Below, piece after piece: positions 26,440-38,400 of a stretch of 64,000 nucleotides of DNA. Position 1 is the first letter of the stretch. Every line of letters starts with the position of its first letter. The position numbers and the translations under genes were made by a program. The DNA is from Chionis minor. Lineage: Eukaryota > Chordata > Aves > Charadriiformes > Chionididae. The notes beneath the pieces are model-generated. The model made no database searches. It saw only the letters and a program-made list of their open reading frames with translations, and was not told the origin of the DNA. The stretch covers positions 620,001 to 684,000 of the forward strand of contig VZSF01006717.1 of assembly GCA_013398295.1 (NCBI GenBank). The letters run 5' to 3'.

Positions 26440-26730
26440 TGCCAAAAAACTTTGAAAACACGGGTCCAGGCAGCTGCGTCACAAGGTTTGACCACTTCAG
26501 GCTGGGGTGCCAGGAGATTTGAGACAGATGTTTTCAGACATGCCGCATGCCTAAAACATTTCCAGGGGTCGAGCTACAAATAGTGACTTAATAAGTGCAG
26601 AAACAGGAAAAGTATGCAGGAGGACACAAGAGTTTATTCACCCCTAGGTGCACAGCCAGCCTCTTTACATTACATCTGCCTGTCAGGGTTGGCTATTTAA
26701 GCTGTCATGCCCTTGGTATTGCTCTTTGTC
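26440..26730 (+). promoter_or_regulatory. LTBP1: candidate internal promoter for the short LTBP1 isoform
   Basis: In mammals LTBP1S is made from its own promoter just upstream of its start exon. Here the matching region has a TATA-like TATTTAAG at 26694-26701, which would place a start near 26725. Upstream are an E-box CAGCTG (26471-26476) overlapping an ATF/AP-1-like TGCGTCAC (26475-26482), an AP-1-like TGACTTA (26584-26590) and a Smad-type CAGAC (26535-26539). There is no CpG island. The motifs are short and could arise by chance. The placement is inferred from the coding exon and known gene organisation, not from transcript data. Confidence 0.5.
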
Positions 26731-26964
26731 TGCCTGTGAATAAAGTGCAGCATTGTGATTACTAATCCCACTCCAGTGACTTGACTTTAAATGTGGTTTT
26801 GGAGCGGATCCCGGAGTTCTGTTTGCTAAGCTTCCTACTCCTGTTTCAGAGACACCACTGGAGATCTATGAGAGGGAGCACTGCAGACTGCCCTCCTCCT
26901 GTAGACCTGTCGCCTTTTTCTCCCCCCCACCTTTTTTTTTTCCACAACTTTTTGAAGGAAATCA
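26725..26964 (+). other. LTBP1: putative 5' leader of the short isoform with two upstream ORFs
   Basis: Sequence between the inferred start and the ATG at 26965. One upstream ORF is 26791-26829 (ATG to TAA, 12 codons plus stop). A second ATG at 26868 opens a frame that overlaps the main start out of frame and stops at 27071. Both have weak Kozak contexts. A pyrimidine-rich block (26914-26945) precedes the start. At 26831-26849 the sequence CTTCCTACTCCTGTTTCAG also looks like a good 3' splice site, so part of this leader may be an exon spliced from a further upstream non-coding exon. Confidence 0.45.
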
Positions 26965-27187
26965 ATGGATACCAAAGTGATCTGTTTATTTTTCTTTTTT
27001 TCTTTGCCTCCACTGACAGTGGGAAATCACACTGGTCGCATCAAGGTGGTCTTTACACCCAGCATCTGTAAAGTGACTTGTACCAAAGGCAACTGTCAGA
27101 ACAACTGTGAGAAGGGAAATACCACCACCCTCATTAGTGAAAACGGCCATGCTGCTGACACTCTGACAGCCACTAACTTCCGAGTAG
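26965..27187 (+). CDS. LTBP1: LTBP1 short-isoform start exon; 3' part shared with long isoform
   Basis: ATG at 26965 begins [20 protein letters not shown], a classic signal peptide: Lys in the n-region and a Phe/Leu-rich core. It closely resembles the start of human LTBP1S. It continues with [19 protein letters not shown] and [17 protein letters not shown], the four-cysteine N-terminal region typical of LTBPs, with two N-glycosylation sequons (NHT, NTT). The exon ends CGAGTAG|GTAAGT, one base into the codon completed at 49683. For the long isoform the exon starts at 27020 after CCACTGACAG, and T|TG gives Leu in place of Val. From 27020 it is 168 nt with phases 1-1. The ATG was chosen for the signal peptide and the human start. 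Its context (T at -3, G at +4) is moderate. Confidence 0.95.
27001..27019 (+). promoter_or_regulatory. LTBP1: internal 3' splice site for the long isoform inside signal-peptide codons
   Basis: The pyrimidine stretch from about 26983 and the CACTGACAG at 27011-27019 form the acceptor used when the exon at 9481-9656 joins. The same bases encode the hydrophobic core and end of the short-isoform signal peptide (FFFFSLPPL). An acceptor inside the LTBP1S first coding exon is known for human LTBP1L. Here phase and residue agreement (Leu-Gly-Asn-His) support it. Confidence 0.85.
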
Positions 27188-29542
27188 GTAAGTACCCTGA
27201 AACTGTATTTGTCCTTAGCTGTCCTCTCAACTAACAGAGGGAGGAGATGTTTTGTTATTAATACCAGTTGTGCATCTGTTACTCTTTGTTTGGAGGGCTG
27301 TGCTGAGTAGGAACCATTGTATGTTAGACAAGCTTTCTGGTATCCTTCGGAAATGTTCACAAAAGTTCCTTTTGTGTCATAGAAAAAGAATCCCATATTT
27401 TTCATCTGAATTTTCAGCTGCAGGGCTACAACATGCAAAGCTGAAGCTTTTGGTAAAATTTATCCCTCCGAGTTTGTGTTGGTAAATGGAGAAAATGTCA
27501 GATTCTATGGAAAGTTCTGTTTCCTCTTTTTGCTTGCTGAATAGGTATCTATTGCACATAAAATCTAGCTAACACAGTGAATCTGTCTTCAAAAAGTTGT
27601 TCAGGAGTTCCTTAAAACTACAGTCCTTTTTAAAAAAAATATCAGCTTAAAACTTTTTCTTACTGCTGAGAGTAAATCAGATTTCATATTTGTCATTTTT
27701 AGAAACTGAAATAATGTACAGTCAGTAACATTAAGTTACTGAAGCCATTCGTTTCCCTGTTAATGTTTATTCTTTCTGCTTACTCAATAAGAGTATTAGC
27801 AGTGTGCCAGTCTAAACCCTACAACTGCTTTACTGTGTTGAAGCAAATGCTGAAAGCTATCTGGGATAATGGTCAGCATATTTTAACTGTACACTGTATG
27901 ATATTGGTAGGAATTTGTGTGTGAGTATTGGTCTTGTAAGCTAAGAAAAATACAGATATATGGATACATATACCTAAATGCTTTTAAATTTGTTGTTTCA
28001 TGTTATGATAGCCTTAACGGCTATTGGAAAGTATTTTGCAGCCATCCTGAAAATACCATAATATTGTTTTCTGTAAGATCTTAAAATTAACTGTTTTGCC
28101 AATCTGTACTCAAAGAATGCCAAATATGAACATTGTAATTTTAGTCTCCATCTACTATAAACATCATGTCAGGCAGTGCTGAGGCTGGCTAATACTGCCC
28201 TTTTTAAAGTGAGCTATTTTTCAGGCTCTGAGGGGGGTGAAAAAACTATTTCCAATTATTCTTTTCTTCTGGAGAGGAGATACAAAGAGCAGTTCCCTCT
28301 CTTAGCATTTATACTAAACTATCAGACTGTGGGTGAAAGCTCTTGAAATTAATAGCACATTCCTTGATAATATGCATGTTTGTAAAAATATATATGTTTT
28401 TGACTAATGACAATAAAATCAGTATTTTAAATAGCAATACAGCACACTTGGGTTTGTTTATGGTTGTTCTGAGGCATTAAAAAAGAAAAGGATTTTGTAA
28501 AGGAGTGGTAAATCAAATACTTTAAACTTGTGTTTACTGCCAATACAGATAGGTAAAAATCTTTTGGTAAGAGTCACAGCTAAGTAAGTTTTTTGTTTAA
28601 ATTTCTGAATACTGTGAATGGATATGGTTATTCTCCCCCCCTCTTCATTTGACCTATTTTTTTATTGAAATTATGAAATGCTGAGAACGCAGTCATGTAA
28701 TTTGTCTGCTATGTAAATCTGTGCTGTAACGTGACCTTCTCTCAAATACTTGAAAACTTGGAGAGTGGAAATCGACCTGTGAAGACGTGTTCCACACCTT
28801 CCTTCCTGGCCGCAGGCCATGCAGCTTGTGATGTACAGTAGGCTGCTAGAAATATTCAACAAAAGCAGCCTACAATAGTATTTGATGGAAAGATAAGGGA
28901 GTATTAGGTTTAAAAATGTATAAAAACAAGTTGCTACACATGTATAGAGATTTTTAACCTGCCTGTAGCTAGCTGTCTTCCCTATTACCTTTAAAAGACT
29001 AAAAGCATTCACCGCAGCTCTAAGTATCGTCATTTTTACAGAAGAGGAATAAGAAGGAGGTCTAAACTATGACTTCAAGGCTCTCCAGTTAAAAATAAAA
29101 AATGCTCAGTGAACTTAACTTCTTAATAGCCAAAGAGGAGAGATCCTACACCTGTAGACTGAGTTCTTTCACTGATTGAGGATTTTCAGGAGCTTTTGAG
29201 TCAGGGTTTAAAAATATATTCTACTGAAATAACTTTTATATCTGTTCTCTAAGTAGTGCCTCTCATTAGCTTACGCTTGTTCTGATAAAGATGTCTCCTG
29301 ATACATAAAGCAGAAGTAATTTGGGTCTGCTGACATCATTTATTTTTGTTATATTTTTGACATCTGTATTATGTTTTACTTGTGCTTTTTGCTTTTAAGC
29401 CCCTGTTTTAAACTTGTTTATTTTTTATCCAAAATGCATGGAAACTCTTATTCTGATCATTTGACATTTTAAAAGTGCAACTATGAAACAGGATGTAGTG
29501 TCAGAAAATACGTACTTAAAGCAATGAACAGCACTTTTTTGC

Positions 29543-29562
29543 TTTTTTTTTTAAAAAAAAAA
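29543..29562. repeat. T10A10 palindromic homopolymer pair
   Basis: Ten T directly followed by ten A, then AT-rich repeats of the GATAAATT type. Confidence 0.8.
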
Positions 29563-31540
29563 GATAAATTAGAAAAGATAAATTCATATGTCCTATTTGG
29601 AAAACTAACTCCTCTTACTAATAATAAATACCTACTATGAGTGGGGAAATGAGGAAACTGCTTTAGGTGGTTAGATACAAATGCATTTCTGTAGCAGGAG
29701 CGGCATTCTAGTACACAAGATTGAATTTAAATTCTCTGATGATGGATTGCAATTAGCCATCACTTTGCTTTAGTTCTTGTTAATCCATTATTTCTAATAA
29801 TGAGCCAGAGTAAAATTCTGTGTTTATGTTCTAAACTTTGTGCTGAACTTTGTGAACACTTCTTATTTGCAGAGAGAATAAGTTGCAGTGCCTGTACTAA
29901 AGCTACTGAAACTTTCCCATGTGTTATTTCAGACTCTTAAAATTTGCTCGGTTTGTCATTTCATCTGAAATTTGGTAGCAGTGAGTCCAGGCGAGGAACA
30001 AATCCTGTTTCCTGAAAATTTTATAAGATATGGATAAGCCATTAAAAACAAAAGCCTACAACAAGAAACAGATTGGGGGAAATGTAGCTGTTAGGTAGCT
30101 GAGATTTTGGCTGTTCTCATGAAGAGCTCTAACATTTCAATTGAAGGTGATGAAAGCTTGGTATTTAAAAGGAAGGATCTCCTTGATTGCCAGTCCGCTT
30201 CAGTGAAACTTAGGGATTTTTTTGCAGTTTCATTTTGTGGCTAGGATATGTTGCACAGTTTAACCTCCAATATTTTATTGGCTTGGAGAATTAAAGCATC
30301 TAATTTGAGTGGAAACTTCTGCTGAATAGATGATTCTCATTATTCTATTGGATTGATGCATGTGCAGTTTGTATGGAATTTCAGTCCCAATATATCTACA
30401 GAGGCTTGTAAAACAGGGTCGATATATGCTCATAGGAAAGGATGCATATAGAATAACATATGAGGTTTCTGTCTCATTCGCTGTTGATGTTACTCGGTGA
30501 TGTGTCCTGTTTCTCCTCAAAATTATTCCACATTCCAAAATACCTATTTTTTTAAAATGAATTTTCTCTCTGTAAGGAGTGGGAGGACAATGACTAATTT
30601 GTAACTGTAAAATGAAACCATAAGGACTTAGGAAAAGCCCAAATTAATGTCCTTCATGCTCCTTAATTTTTTCCCTATTGTGCATATGTGTTTAATTATA
30701 GATTTACATTCTGTTTTTTTCTACAGGATTCCCACCTCATTCATTGCACAGGAATGACAGAACTTAGTAAATGAAGCAGTCACTTAATACTTAAATTTAT
30801 ATTCACTGTTCATTTGCAGCCCTGCATCTTACTTCCAGCAGTTCCTTCAAACTGTTATAAATGAGAAGTTAGAGTTGCATGCTATTCAGTGCAAGTGTAT
30901 ATCTTTCTGTAGAAATCTTGTGTCTGAGCACTTGGCAGTTTCTGTGTCAAACAGGGAAGTAGCAGCATTCTGCTGATGCAGACCGAGGAGAGTTTAAGAA
31001 TTTTTTCCCAAGACCATAAGAGATGATTGTGGTAGAGGTGGTGATAGAATTATTGCTCTGCTACTCCCCTTTATGCCACTTTTTAAGGCTCATCTGTACC
31101 TCTTTTAACATTCCCTTCGCCTTTTCTTCTGATCCATTTTCATATAGCCTGCTCAGTTGTCCTTCCTCCTGGCTTTGCTGTGCACAACAGTTTACTTAAG
31201 TTGTTATTGGGGATGGTGGGATATTTTCTGTGTGCTTTCCCTTGGAAGAAGGGCGGGGTTGTTAACAATCCTTTGCTTCTTGTTTCAATGAATTCCAGTG
31301 CAAGTTAAAGTGTTTCTCCTACAGCTTCGCTGGACTTTGTAGGGAATTGTTGTGAGAGTGATGGTCACGTGTGTGTGTTGTGGGCTGCAGTCCATGTGAG
31401 CCATTCTTCCTCAAGAGGCTGGAAGAGAATGGGAAGATGTTAATCCTCCCTCTCCTCCCTGTCCATTTCCCTCTAGCCCTATATTAACAGGGTAATAACG
31501 ATCTGCCAAACATCATTCCATGGTATGGTGTCCGAAGTGA

Positions 31541-31583
31541 AAATGTATCTGGTCCTTTGTATTTTGAAGAACCAGATACATTT
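31541..31583. other. perfect 13-bp inverted repeat (hairpin)
   Basis: Arms AAATGTATCTGGT (31541-31553) and ACCAGATACATTT (31571-31583) are exact reverse complements. After one mismatch the stem can continue with CTT/AAG and two G-T pairs, leaving a very small loop. Outside the arms pairing stops. It is shorter than a usual microRNA precursor. No known family is recognised. Confidence 0.7.
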
Positions 31584-34500
31584 ATTTAATCATAAGTTTG
31601 AAAACTTTCACCATTGATTACAGTGGTCTGCATATCCTGGTCTTATCAGAAAATTGTGTCGATTAAAAATGGTGATGACCTGTAAGCAAGCCAGCCCATT
31701 TTTATCTGTATTTTTTTGTATGACAAGAAATCAGAGCGCAATGAATGGCATTTTCTTGCTGCCATTTGCTGTGTAATAAAGTTGATACATATGGTATATA
31801 TATTGCACATATCCTACCACATTAAGAGGTACTGTAAGACTACGAGATTTGAGGAAGGTTTATCAATACTGTTTGGTATGAAAAGGCATTTATTTTAAAT
31901 AATACTGGAGGGTGAATTTAATAACCTATAAAGACTTGTGTGCCGGGGAAGGCAGACTAAAAGACCAGCAGCTCGTATAAGTATTTGTGTAGATTGTGAG
32001 AATTTACAGACTATTCTGGCAGCTTGTGAGGTGTCCACTGTTCAGTCTTCTAACCATTATATTTTCTTGTTTTTGTGGTACTGGGTTTAGTAAGAGTTGC
32101 TAGAATGGCAACATGTTAGAGGTGATTTCTTCTCCATGATGAAGTGGTGTTTACAACTTGGCGAATGGTGTACCCTGGGTAGATTATTCATGTTGGATCT
32201 ATGTAACCTGTGCCCCAGCAAAACTCTATTCCTATGACTTGGGTTGAGACTTAGCAGATGTAGATGTAGCTTCTCAAATGGAGGATTTAAAATAATCGAT
32301 AATGAATGTCATGCAGAGACTTTTTGAATTCCTTTTGGTAGTATAACTGAGGAGAATTGATTATTTTTTTAATGTTTTGGTTTTCAACTTGACTATATTC
32401 CATCAGACAACCTAATTGATGAGGAGCTTATTTCTGGAATAGCTGCTTAGCTCAAGAACAGGATACGATAATTCATGATCTGGTTTTAGTAGTATATTTT
32501 CTGTGGGTCTGAGTGAATTGTTTCTTTGAAATACCCTTGGTTTTTGCACTTGAACTTGCTTTAGTATCCTTTTCTGAAGTAGCTAAGATGTAAGAACCGT
32601 GCTATTCCCCCACTATTACCAGTTTCGTCCTTTTACTCTCTCTGTAGTGGCTACCTTGTAGCCTTATTTGGTAAAAGTTTTGTTTCTACTGTTCCTGCAG
32701 TAATTATCATTTCCGCTCTGTCAGGCTTTACTGTTTTATGTTCTTTTTGCTGCCAGATGAGTTGGGTTTTTTTAAACAGACACTGGCAGGCACTTGAAAA
32801 TTTCAGAATTCTCAGACAACTTGGTTAAAAGATTAACTTTTAAAACTTTCTGCAACAGTAATCAAGCAAGTTTGTCAGTCTGTCAGTGTCTTTCTCAAAG
32901 AAAAATACAAGGATCAGGACATTAGAGTTTATTCAGTGTTTTAGCTAGTAATTTGAGATTTAATCTGTTAAATGATGACCATGCTTGAAATATTTATTCA
33001 TGCAGCAGCATTGTAACAGCTGTAGCAAAATGAAAGCCAAGTATCTTTCCTCAAACTCTGGACTGAGTGGCTAAAATAGTTCCACCATTGTCTGTCCTTC
33101 TATCTCATGAATTGTTTACACCCTCTGCTTTACAGATGATGCTAGGAAAAAGGTATTTCACAGCCTGAAGAGCCAATGGAAACAGTTTCAGAGGAACCAC
33201 TTATCATGAGCATCAATTTCATAGATATTCCTTTTTTCCAACCTCCCTTTGTTCTATAAAGTAAATTTGAGCAGACAGGAGAATGAATTCGTGTACTTAC
33301 AATCCAGGTAGTGCCGTGTAGGCTTTCCTAATCTGAACTACTAATGGACTAAAATTCTACCCTGTAATGTAAAGGTACCACTCTGTAGTCTGAGCAGCAC
33401 TCAGATTTTAGTGCGTTTTCAGTTACTGGTCATCTATACTCAAATTACAAAGAAAAATTATATCTTAAGTATTTTGTTGTTGTTGATACCCACATCTGTT
33501 CAGAAGGAATGCTTTCTTTCCCCCATGTATTTATCAGTACTTGTCATCAACAAATAGTTCTGGTTTCTACCATACAGCTTACAGCATCTGTGAACTCCTT
33601 CTTCTAATCTTAAAATAATTATTCAAATTTGACATCTTTCCCTCTGATTCTAACAGAGGCCAGATGCTAATTTAAAGAAAATATATTGTTCAGCCACATG
33701 ATTTCAGTGAGGTTGAACTTAAACAAGCCTGTTAGCAACTTGTTTCCACTCCCTTGCTCACCTTAAGGACTTCAGACCATCAAGGTGAAGCAAAAATCCA
33801 TCTGCTCTCAAAGCACTCACCAAATTGTGTATTATAGAGAACACAGTTTTTGGATGTGCAGTCATAGGAAAAACCACAAATGGAAATGGTACAAAATCCA
33901 CACATGAAGCCATTCAAAAACACATGGAGTATGTTTCCCTCAAAGTTAAAGCAAAACAGAATACAAAGTTAAAACGCATAATGCTTTATTTTACTGTGTA
34001 TGGTTTTAATTTATGGGGATTAGTTTATGTACGTCTGACTTGAAGTACTGTAAAAAGAGAACTAAGAGTGTATTTATTTGAATGATTATATTGTTGCATA
34101 TTCAAATAAACACACTACCTTGTACAGCTATAATTTTGTTATTGCTAAACCAAATGTCTTTGCACATACCTCACTGAAGATCATGTATATGCCAACTTTG
34201 GCTTAAAGAGAAAATTGCCTTTGAATTATTCAAGCACAGAAGAGTCTGACAAATTTTTTTATCGGTTAAAACATGGCATTTGTCATGGATAGATTTCTTA
34301 GGAAATGGGTTTGTATTTAAGGTGTCCTTTTGGACATTACACAGAAGGAAGTGAGCAGCTATCACTACATCACAGTCTTTCCCTGTTCAGCCTCTCTCTG
34401 CCATCTATTCTTTTTTCGTGTATTCTGTTTCAGATAATTCCCCTGTCTCTGCACAGTGTAGCTCATGTAACTTTCACCTATTTGCTCTGTCTATAATTAG

Positions 34501-35086
34501 TTCTTAGATTGGAGTATCACTGTAATCAAGAGGCCTGTTTTGTTACATAGATGCACAGAGATTTCTGCATCTTTCTTTTGGAACACAAACTATATCTTCC
34601 TTACCCACATGTTTAAATTCTTTGAAATTTCTATCCATCCATAAAAAAATCTGAACAGTTAAAAGAGAAGTATTGAACTTTCAACCAGGGATTTACAAAT
34701 GTGAATCCAGTTGAAGTCATGGGAATTTTAAACTTTTATTTTTTAACAAACCTCCTACAAAGTCTAGGGGATGGCAGTCAATGAATAGAAGGAAAATTGG
34801 ATATTTGCTGCTTGCAAAGGAAGAGGGGTTGAGTTTTAAGGAACCCAGTCACAGAGAGTATTTCTCAACTGTATTCTATTCAGCCAAATACTTTGTTAAT
34901 TTGTCATGTTGGTTATATTTTCAGTTCAATTTAAAGATGCTAAGCTGAGCTACGAAGTCAAACTTTTATATTTTACATTATTCAGATACTTCAAGTTTAG
35001 GGAACATTTTCATGTCAAAGTTTAGGAACATAAGTTCTCTGACTCCACTTTGAGAGGGACTGCCTCTGTCCATAGATTGTGTAGAC

Positions 35087-35408
35087 CAGTGGTCTCCAAA
35101 TTTTTATTTGATCACGCATCCCCCTATCAGTAAAAACTTAGTGCGCATGCACCCCCAATATATGTTTGTTTATAAAGTATATACATGTACTACTTTATAT
35201 ATTGTATATATGTACATTATAAAGCATACACAAAATAGAAATTAAAAATGGATGAGATAAAGATGAAATAAACTCTCTTTTGAAAATTCATTTTATTTAT
35301 TAATAATGCAAAACATACTTCTGTCCAGCATCCCGGTAGATTGTCTTTCACACCACCTGGGGTGAGCGCACACACTCCGCTGGCATAAAGAATCAAAGGA
35401 GACCAGCT
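35087..35408. mobile_element. probable non-autonomous hAT-like DNA transposon
   Basis: Starts with CAGTGGTCTCCAAA, the form of terminal repeat seen in Charlie/hAT elements. It ends near AAAGGAGACCAGCT (35396-35409), a decayed inverted copy sharing the GGTCTCC core. Just inside both ends are GCGCAC-like blocks (CATGCACCCCC near 35147; GGGGTGAGCGCACAC near 35360). The interior is AT-rich with TATATA/ATGTAC motifs, and no transposase is encoded. At about 320 bp it fits a MITE. No clear 8-bp target duplication is left, so the 3' border is approximate. Confidence 0.6.
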
Positions 35409-38400
35409 TTATAACATAAGCTGTAATATTAGCTTCCTGCAATTATTTTGTCCATTGTTTCTCTTTTACTTACTGTTTGATTATATTAAATTCAATCTGT
35501 TATGTTAGATGCTAGATATGTAAGCGCTAGAACACCTTTTTTCAGTCTAATCAGAAGATCCATAGATGCAGGACTACCTGTTGTGACAACGGTGGCAAAG
35601 GGATTTTTTTGTACTTGTGCACATTTCAGCGCTCAGGGTCAGGTACAACACTGTGGGTGTGAAGCTTGTTCAGCAGGGTTTTACGTAGCTCAGGGCAGTT
35701 GGGTGCACAGTTTAATTGTTTGGAACTGGACATTACTACTCAGGGTGCTGACTGTATTTTAGCTTTACTCAGCTTGTGCAGCAATTTATACAGCTACTAT
35801 GTGGTGTTAAAAGAACCACAATGAGAAGTGTTGAAGTTGTGTGTTTATTTTAATGGCTTTCCAAGTGTACATTCTCTGCAGAGTAGCCTTTATCCTTCCT
35901 ACTTATTAGCACCGACTCTGCTTCTTTCCTCCTTCACAACTCCAGGATTTGAGTCTCTTGCTTTTCACTGGTCTCCTATGATCTAATTTATTACTCAAAC
36001 TCTGAATAATATCATTCCCAATCTTCTCATATTGTGTCACCTCCTCAAGGTCAACTCCCTAGAAAACTTTCCAATTTCTTGTGATCTAATGAGTGCCAGA
36101 AAATCTTAGATAGCTTACGTTTTTCATGTTTTTTAACTGGTCCGGGAAGGTCTGGATTACAAGCTATTATTTGTATGTTACTGGGTATCCATTTGAAAGA
36201 GTCTGTTCTTACTTTATTCCTGTAAACTTTTTTCACTCAAAAATGAGCACCGTGGTAATGTTACAGTAATCAGAGAGCAATCTCCTGATGCTTGGAAATG
36301 ATGAAAAATTTTGTAATGACTACAGTTTTTGTTGCTTTTCTTTTTCTACTCTAAACATAGCTTTGTTATTGGAGGATGTCTTGTGGTATGGGATGCAGTG
36401 GGTCAGTGTTCATGGATCTGAGGTTGGAAGGAAGTTCATACCACTCAACAACTCTTACTGAGGTGCCCAAGTCAGGAGCCTCGTAGTCGGTGATGAGAGA
36501 TGCCTTTATGGCACATTGGTCTGTAGCTGAATGGCTGGCTGGGTGAGCCTCTCTTCACTGACAGAGTGGGAAACCTCAGGTAACAACACTCCAACTTAGG
36601 TGGCTCAAGAGTCACAAAAGGTTAAATGGGATGAATCTCAGCTGAATGTTTGTTTGTCAGTTGCCAGAAGTGGTAATGATGCTGATGTCCCTGGCCAGTG
36701 TCAGCTTTGCTACTTTTGTGGTCTTCACGACCTTTGCATTACAGAAGTGTGACCACATTGCTTAAATGTTTCTCAGGACATTTTGCCAGTTTGTCTGATG
36801 GTAACCATGTAGTTTGATGTCTAAGAGCAGCTCTTTTCTCTGCCTTACACTACTAGGTATTACTACTTTTTACTCCATGCAAGAGTCCAGTATGTTTTTT
36901 AGAAACAACATAATAGGAGAATGGTGTCAGAGCAGAGGATCAGTTCAGTGACTTCATCAGATTGTAACAGGGCACGAGCAATAACAGCTTAGTGTCATTA
37001 CGGTCAAATTGCTCATTAATCCTCTAGCCCTTAAAGGTGGGTAATGCTGCTCAGGTCATGCTGGAAGGGAAGAGTATGGCCTGGAAGGATCCTATAGCAA
37101 TAAAGATACTTGTTGTTCATTGTTGTCTGTCCTCCTGTTGAATTCTTGCTCTGTCTGTTGAAAACAGATACATTACAACATTAACTAATACGTGTTAGTG
37201 TTACACATGCTCAGGCACACGTACGCTATGCAGAAGAGTAAGAGCCGCAAAGGCACTGGGAACGTACGAAGGGTTAGTTTTCATCAGACATTACGCACCT
37301 TGATTTCAGTGTTCCAACTTTGACAATGGCAACTAGTTATTCAGGACTGCTTAAAATGATACCTATAAAGTCTTTGTACTACAACATACTGTTTTGCAAT
37401 TTGTTAAGGCTTTGTATTCTGCAGAAAATTTTTTTAAAACATCGTTCCTAAAACAAGTGTTGCTACCTTGCTACCCTTTCAAACCCTGCCTTCCCTAGAG
37501 ATTTTCAGCTGAATGTCTTGCACAAAGAGGAAAATTAATATCAACACACTGTAGAAATCTGAAGAAATGCCTGAAGTAGCTTTTACGTATGTGTTAGCAT
37601 CGTTGTCTGAGACTGGCTGCTTGTAATGCATTAATTAATTATAAACAGCTAAAAGGTTTTTTTCCTTAGTGTACATCTTGTAGGCCTAACTATTGTTTTA
37701 CTCAATATAGCAGGATCAGTTCTAATAAAATCAATAGATTCACCAAATATGATCAGGGTAGGAGCAAGTCATCCCTTAACACCCTTGCCTCTAAAAATAG
37801 TGTCTGAATTGTCTTGGATACTGAGAATATTAGACGCAGATTTAGCAAAGTGACTGACTGAGCATCGTGCCTGCTGGTGAGCCAGAATCCTCCTGTCAAT
37901 CACTTCTCAATTACCACGTTTTTTGCTATACACTTTGTTGAGTAACCACAGTTTTAGGTCATTTTCTATGACAGAGCATGCCTTTTATTTTTCTCACAGC
38001 ATTTGAATATTCTGTTTTTCAGCCATCCCATTCTTTCCACACTGTAACACTTTAATGGTTTTTTTGGCAGCTGTTGGTCAGATGGTGCTCATTTTGGTCA
38101 CCTACACACAGGCCTAGGGTTGCTTTTGACATGTCTGAGGATAGCTAGCTTATCACATGAGATTGGAAGGATGTGATACAGGTCCTGTGAGACTCACATG
38201 CCCTTTGACCCACATTGAGGGATGGGTGAAATACCTGGGGGTACATCAGATGTCACTTTGTTGACTTTGTGTATGCATCTTCAAGTCACCAACATCCAAC
38301 TTCCTGAGGTGGTTTAAAGTTCTGAGTTTAAAACTGAGGAAGATGTACAAGTAGTACAGTGAAATTATCTTGTGCATGTTCGTTCTGGTTTTCTTGCTGA

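Larger units (their letters stand above)
9657..27019 (+). other. LTBP1: LTBP1 long-isoform intron containing the short-isoform promoter
   Basis: About 17.4 kb from the GTGAGT donor to the CCACTGACAG acceptor at 27019. It holds an old CR1 copy (about 21130-21575), a poly-T/N stretch, an A/C-rich tract, a GT/AT microsatellite and, in its last 600 bases, the candidate promoter and 5' leader of the short isoform. A single N at 9693 lies just past the donor. Between about 9700 and 21100 I see no coding exon. A 180-codon open frame at 19513-20055 has no family match and begins at TTG. The segment 18360-18960 may be a decayed ancient repeat, but I cannot name it. Confidence 0.85.

Noticed and set aside
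26470..26560. p53-like half-site (AGACATGCC) near the candidate promoter
   Set aside because: Only one good half-site; the neighbour deviates. Chance match.
26986..27438. 150-codon open frame on the - strand across the LTBP1 start exon
   Set aside because: It is the antisense shadow of a constrained coding exon and its flank. No family signature, and the + strand frame matches LTBP1.
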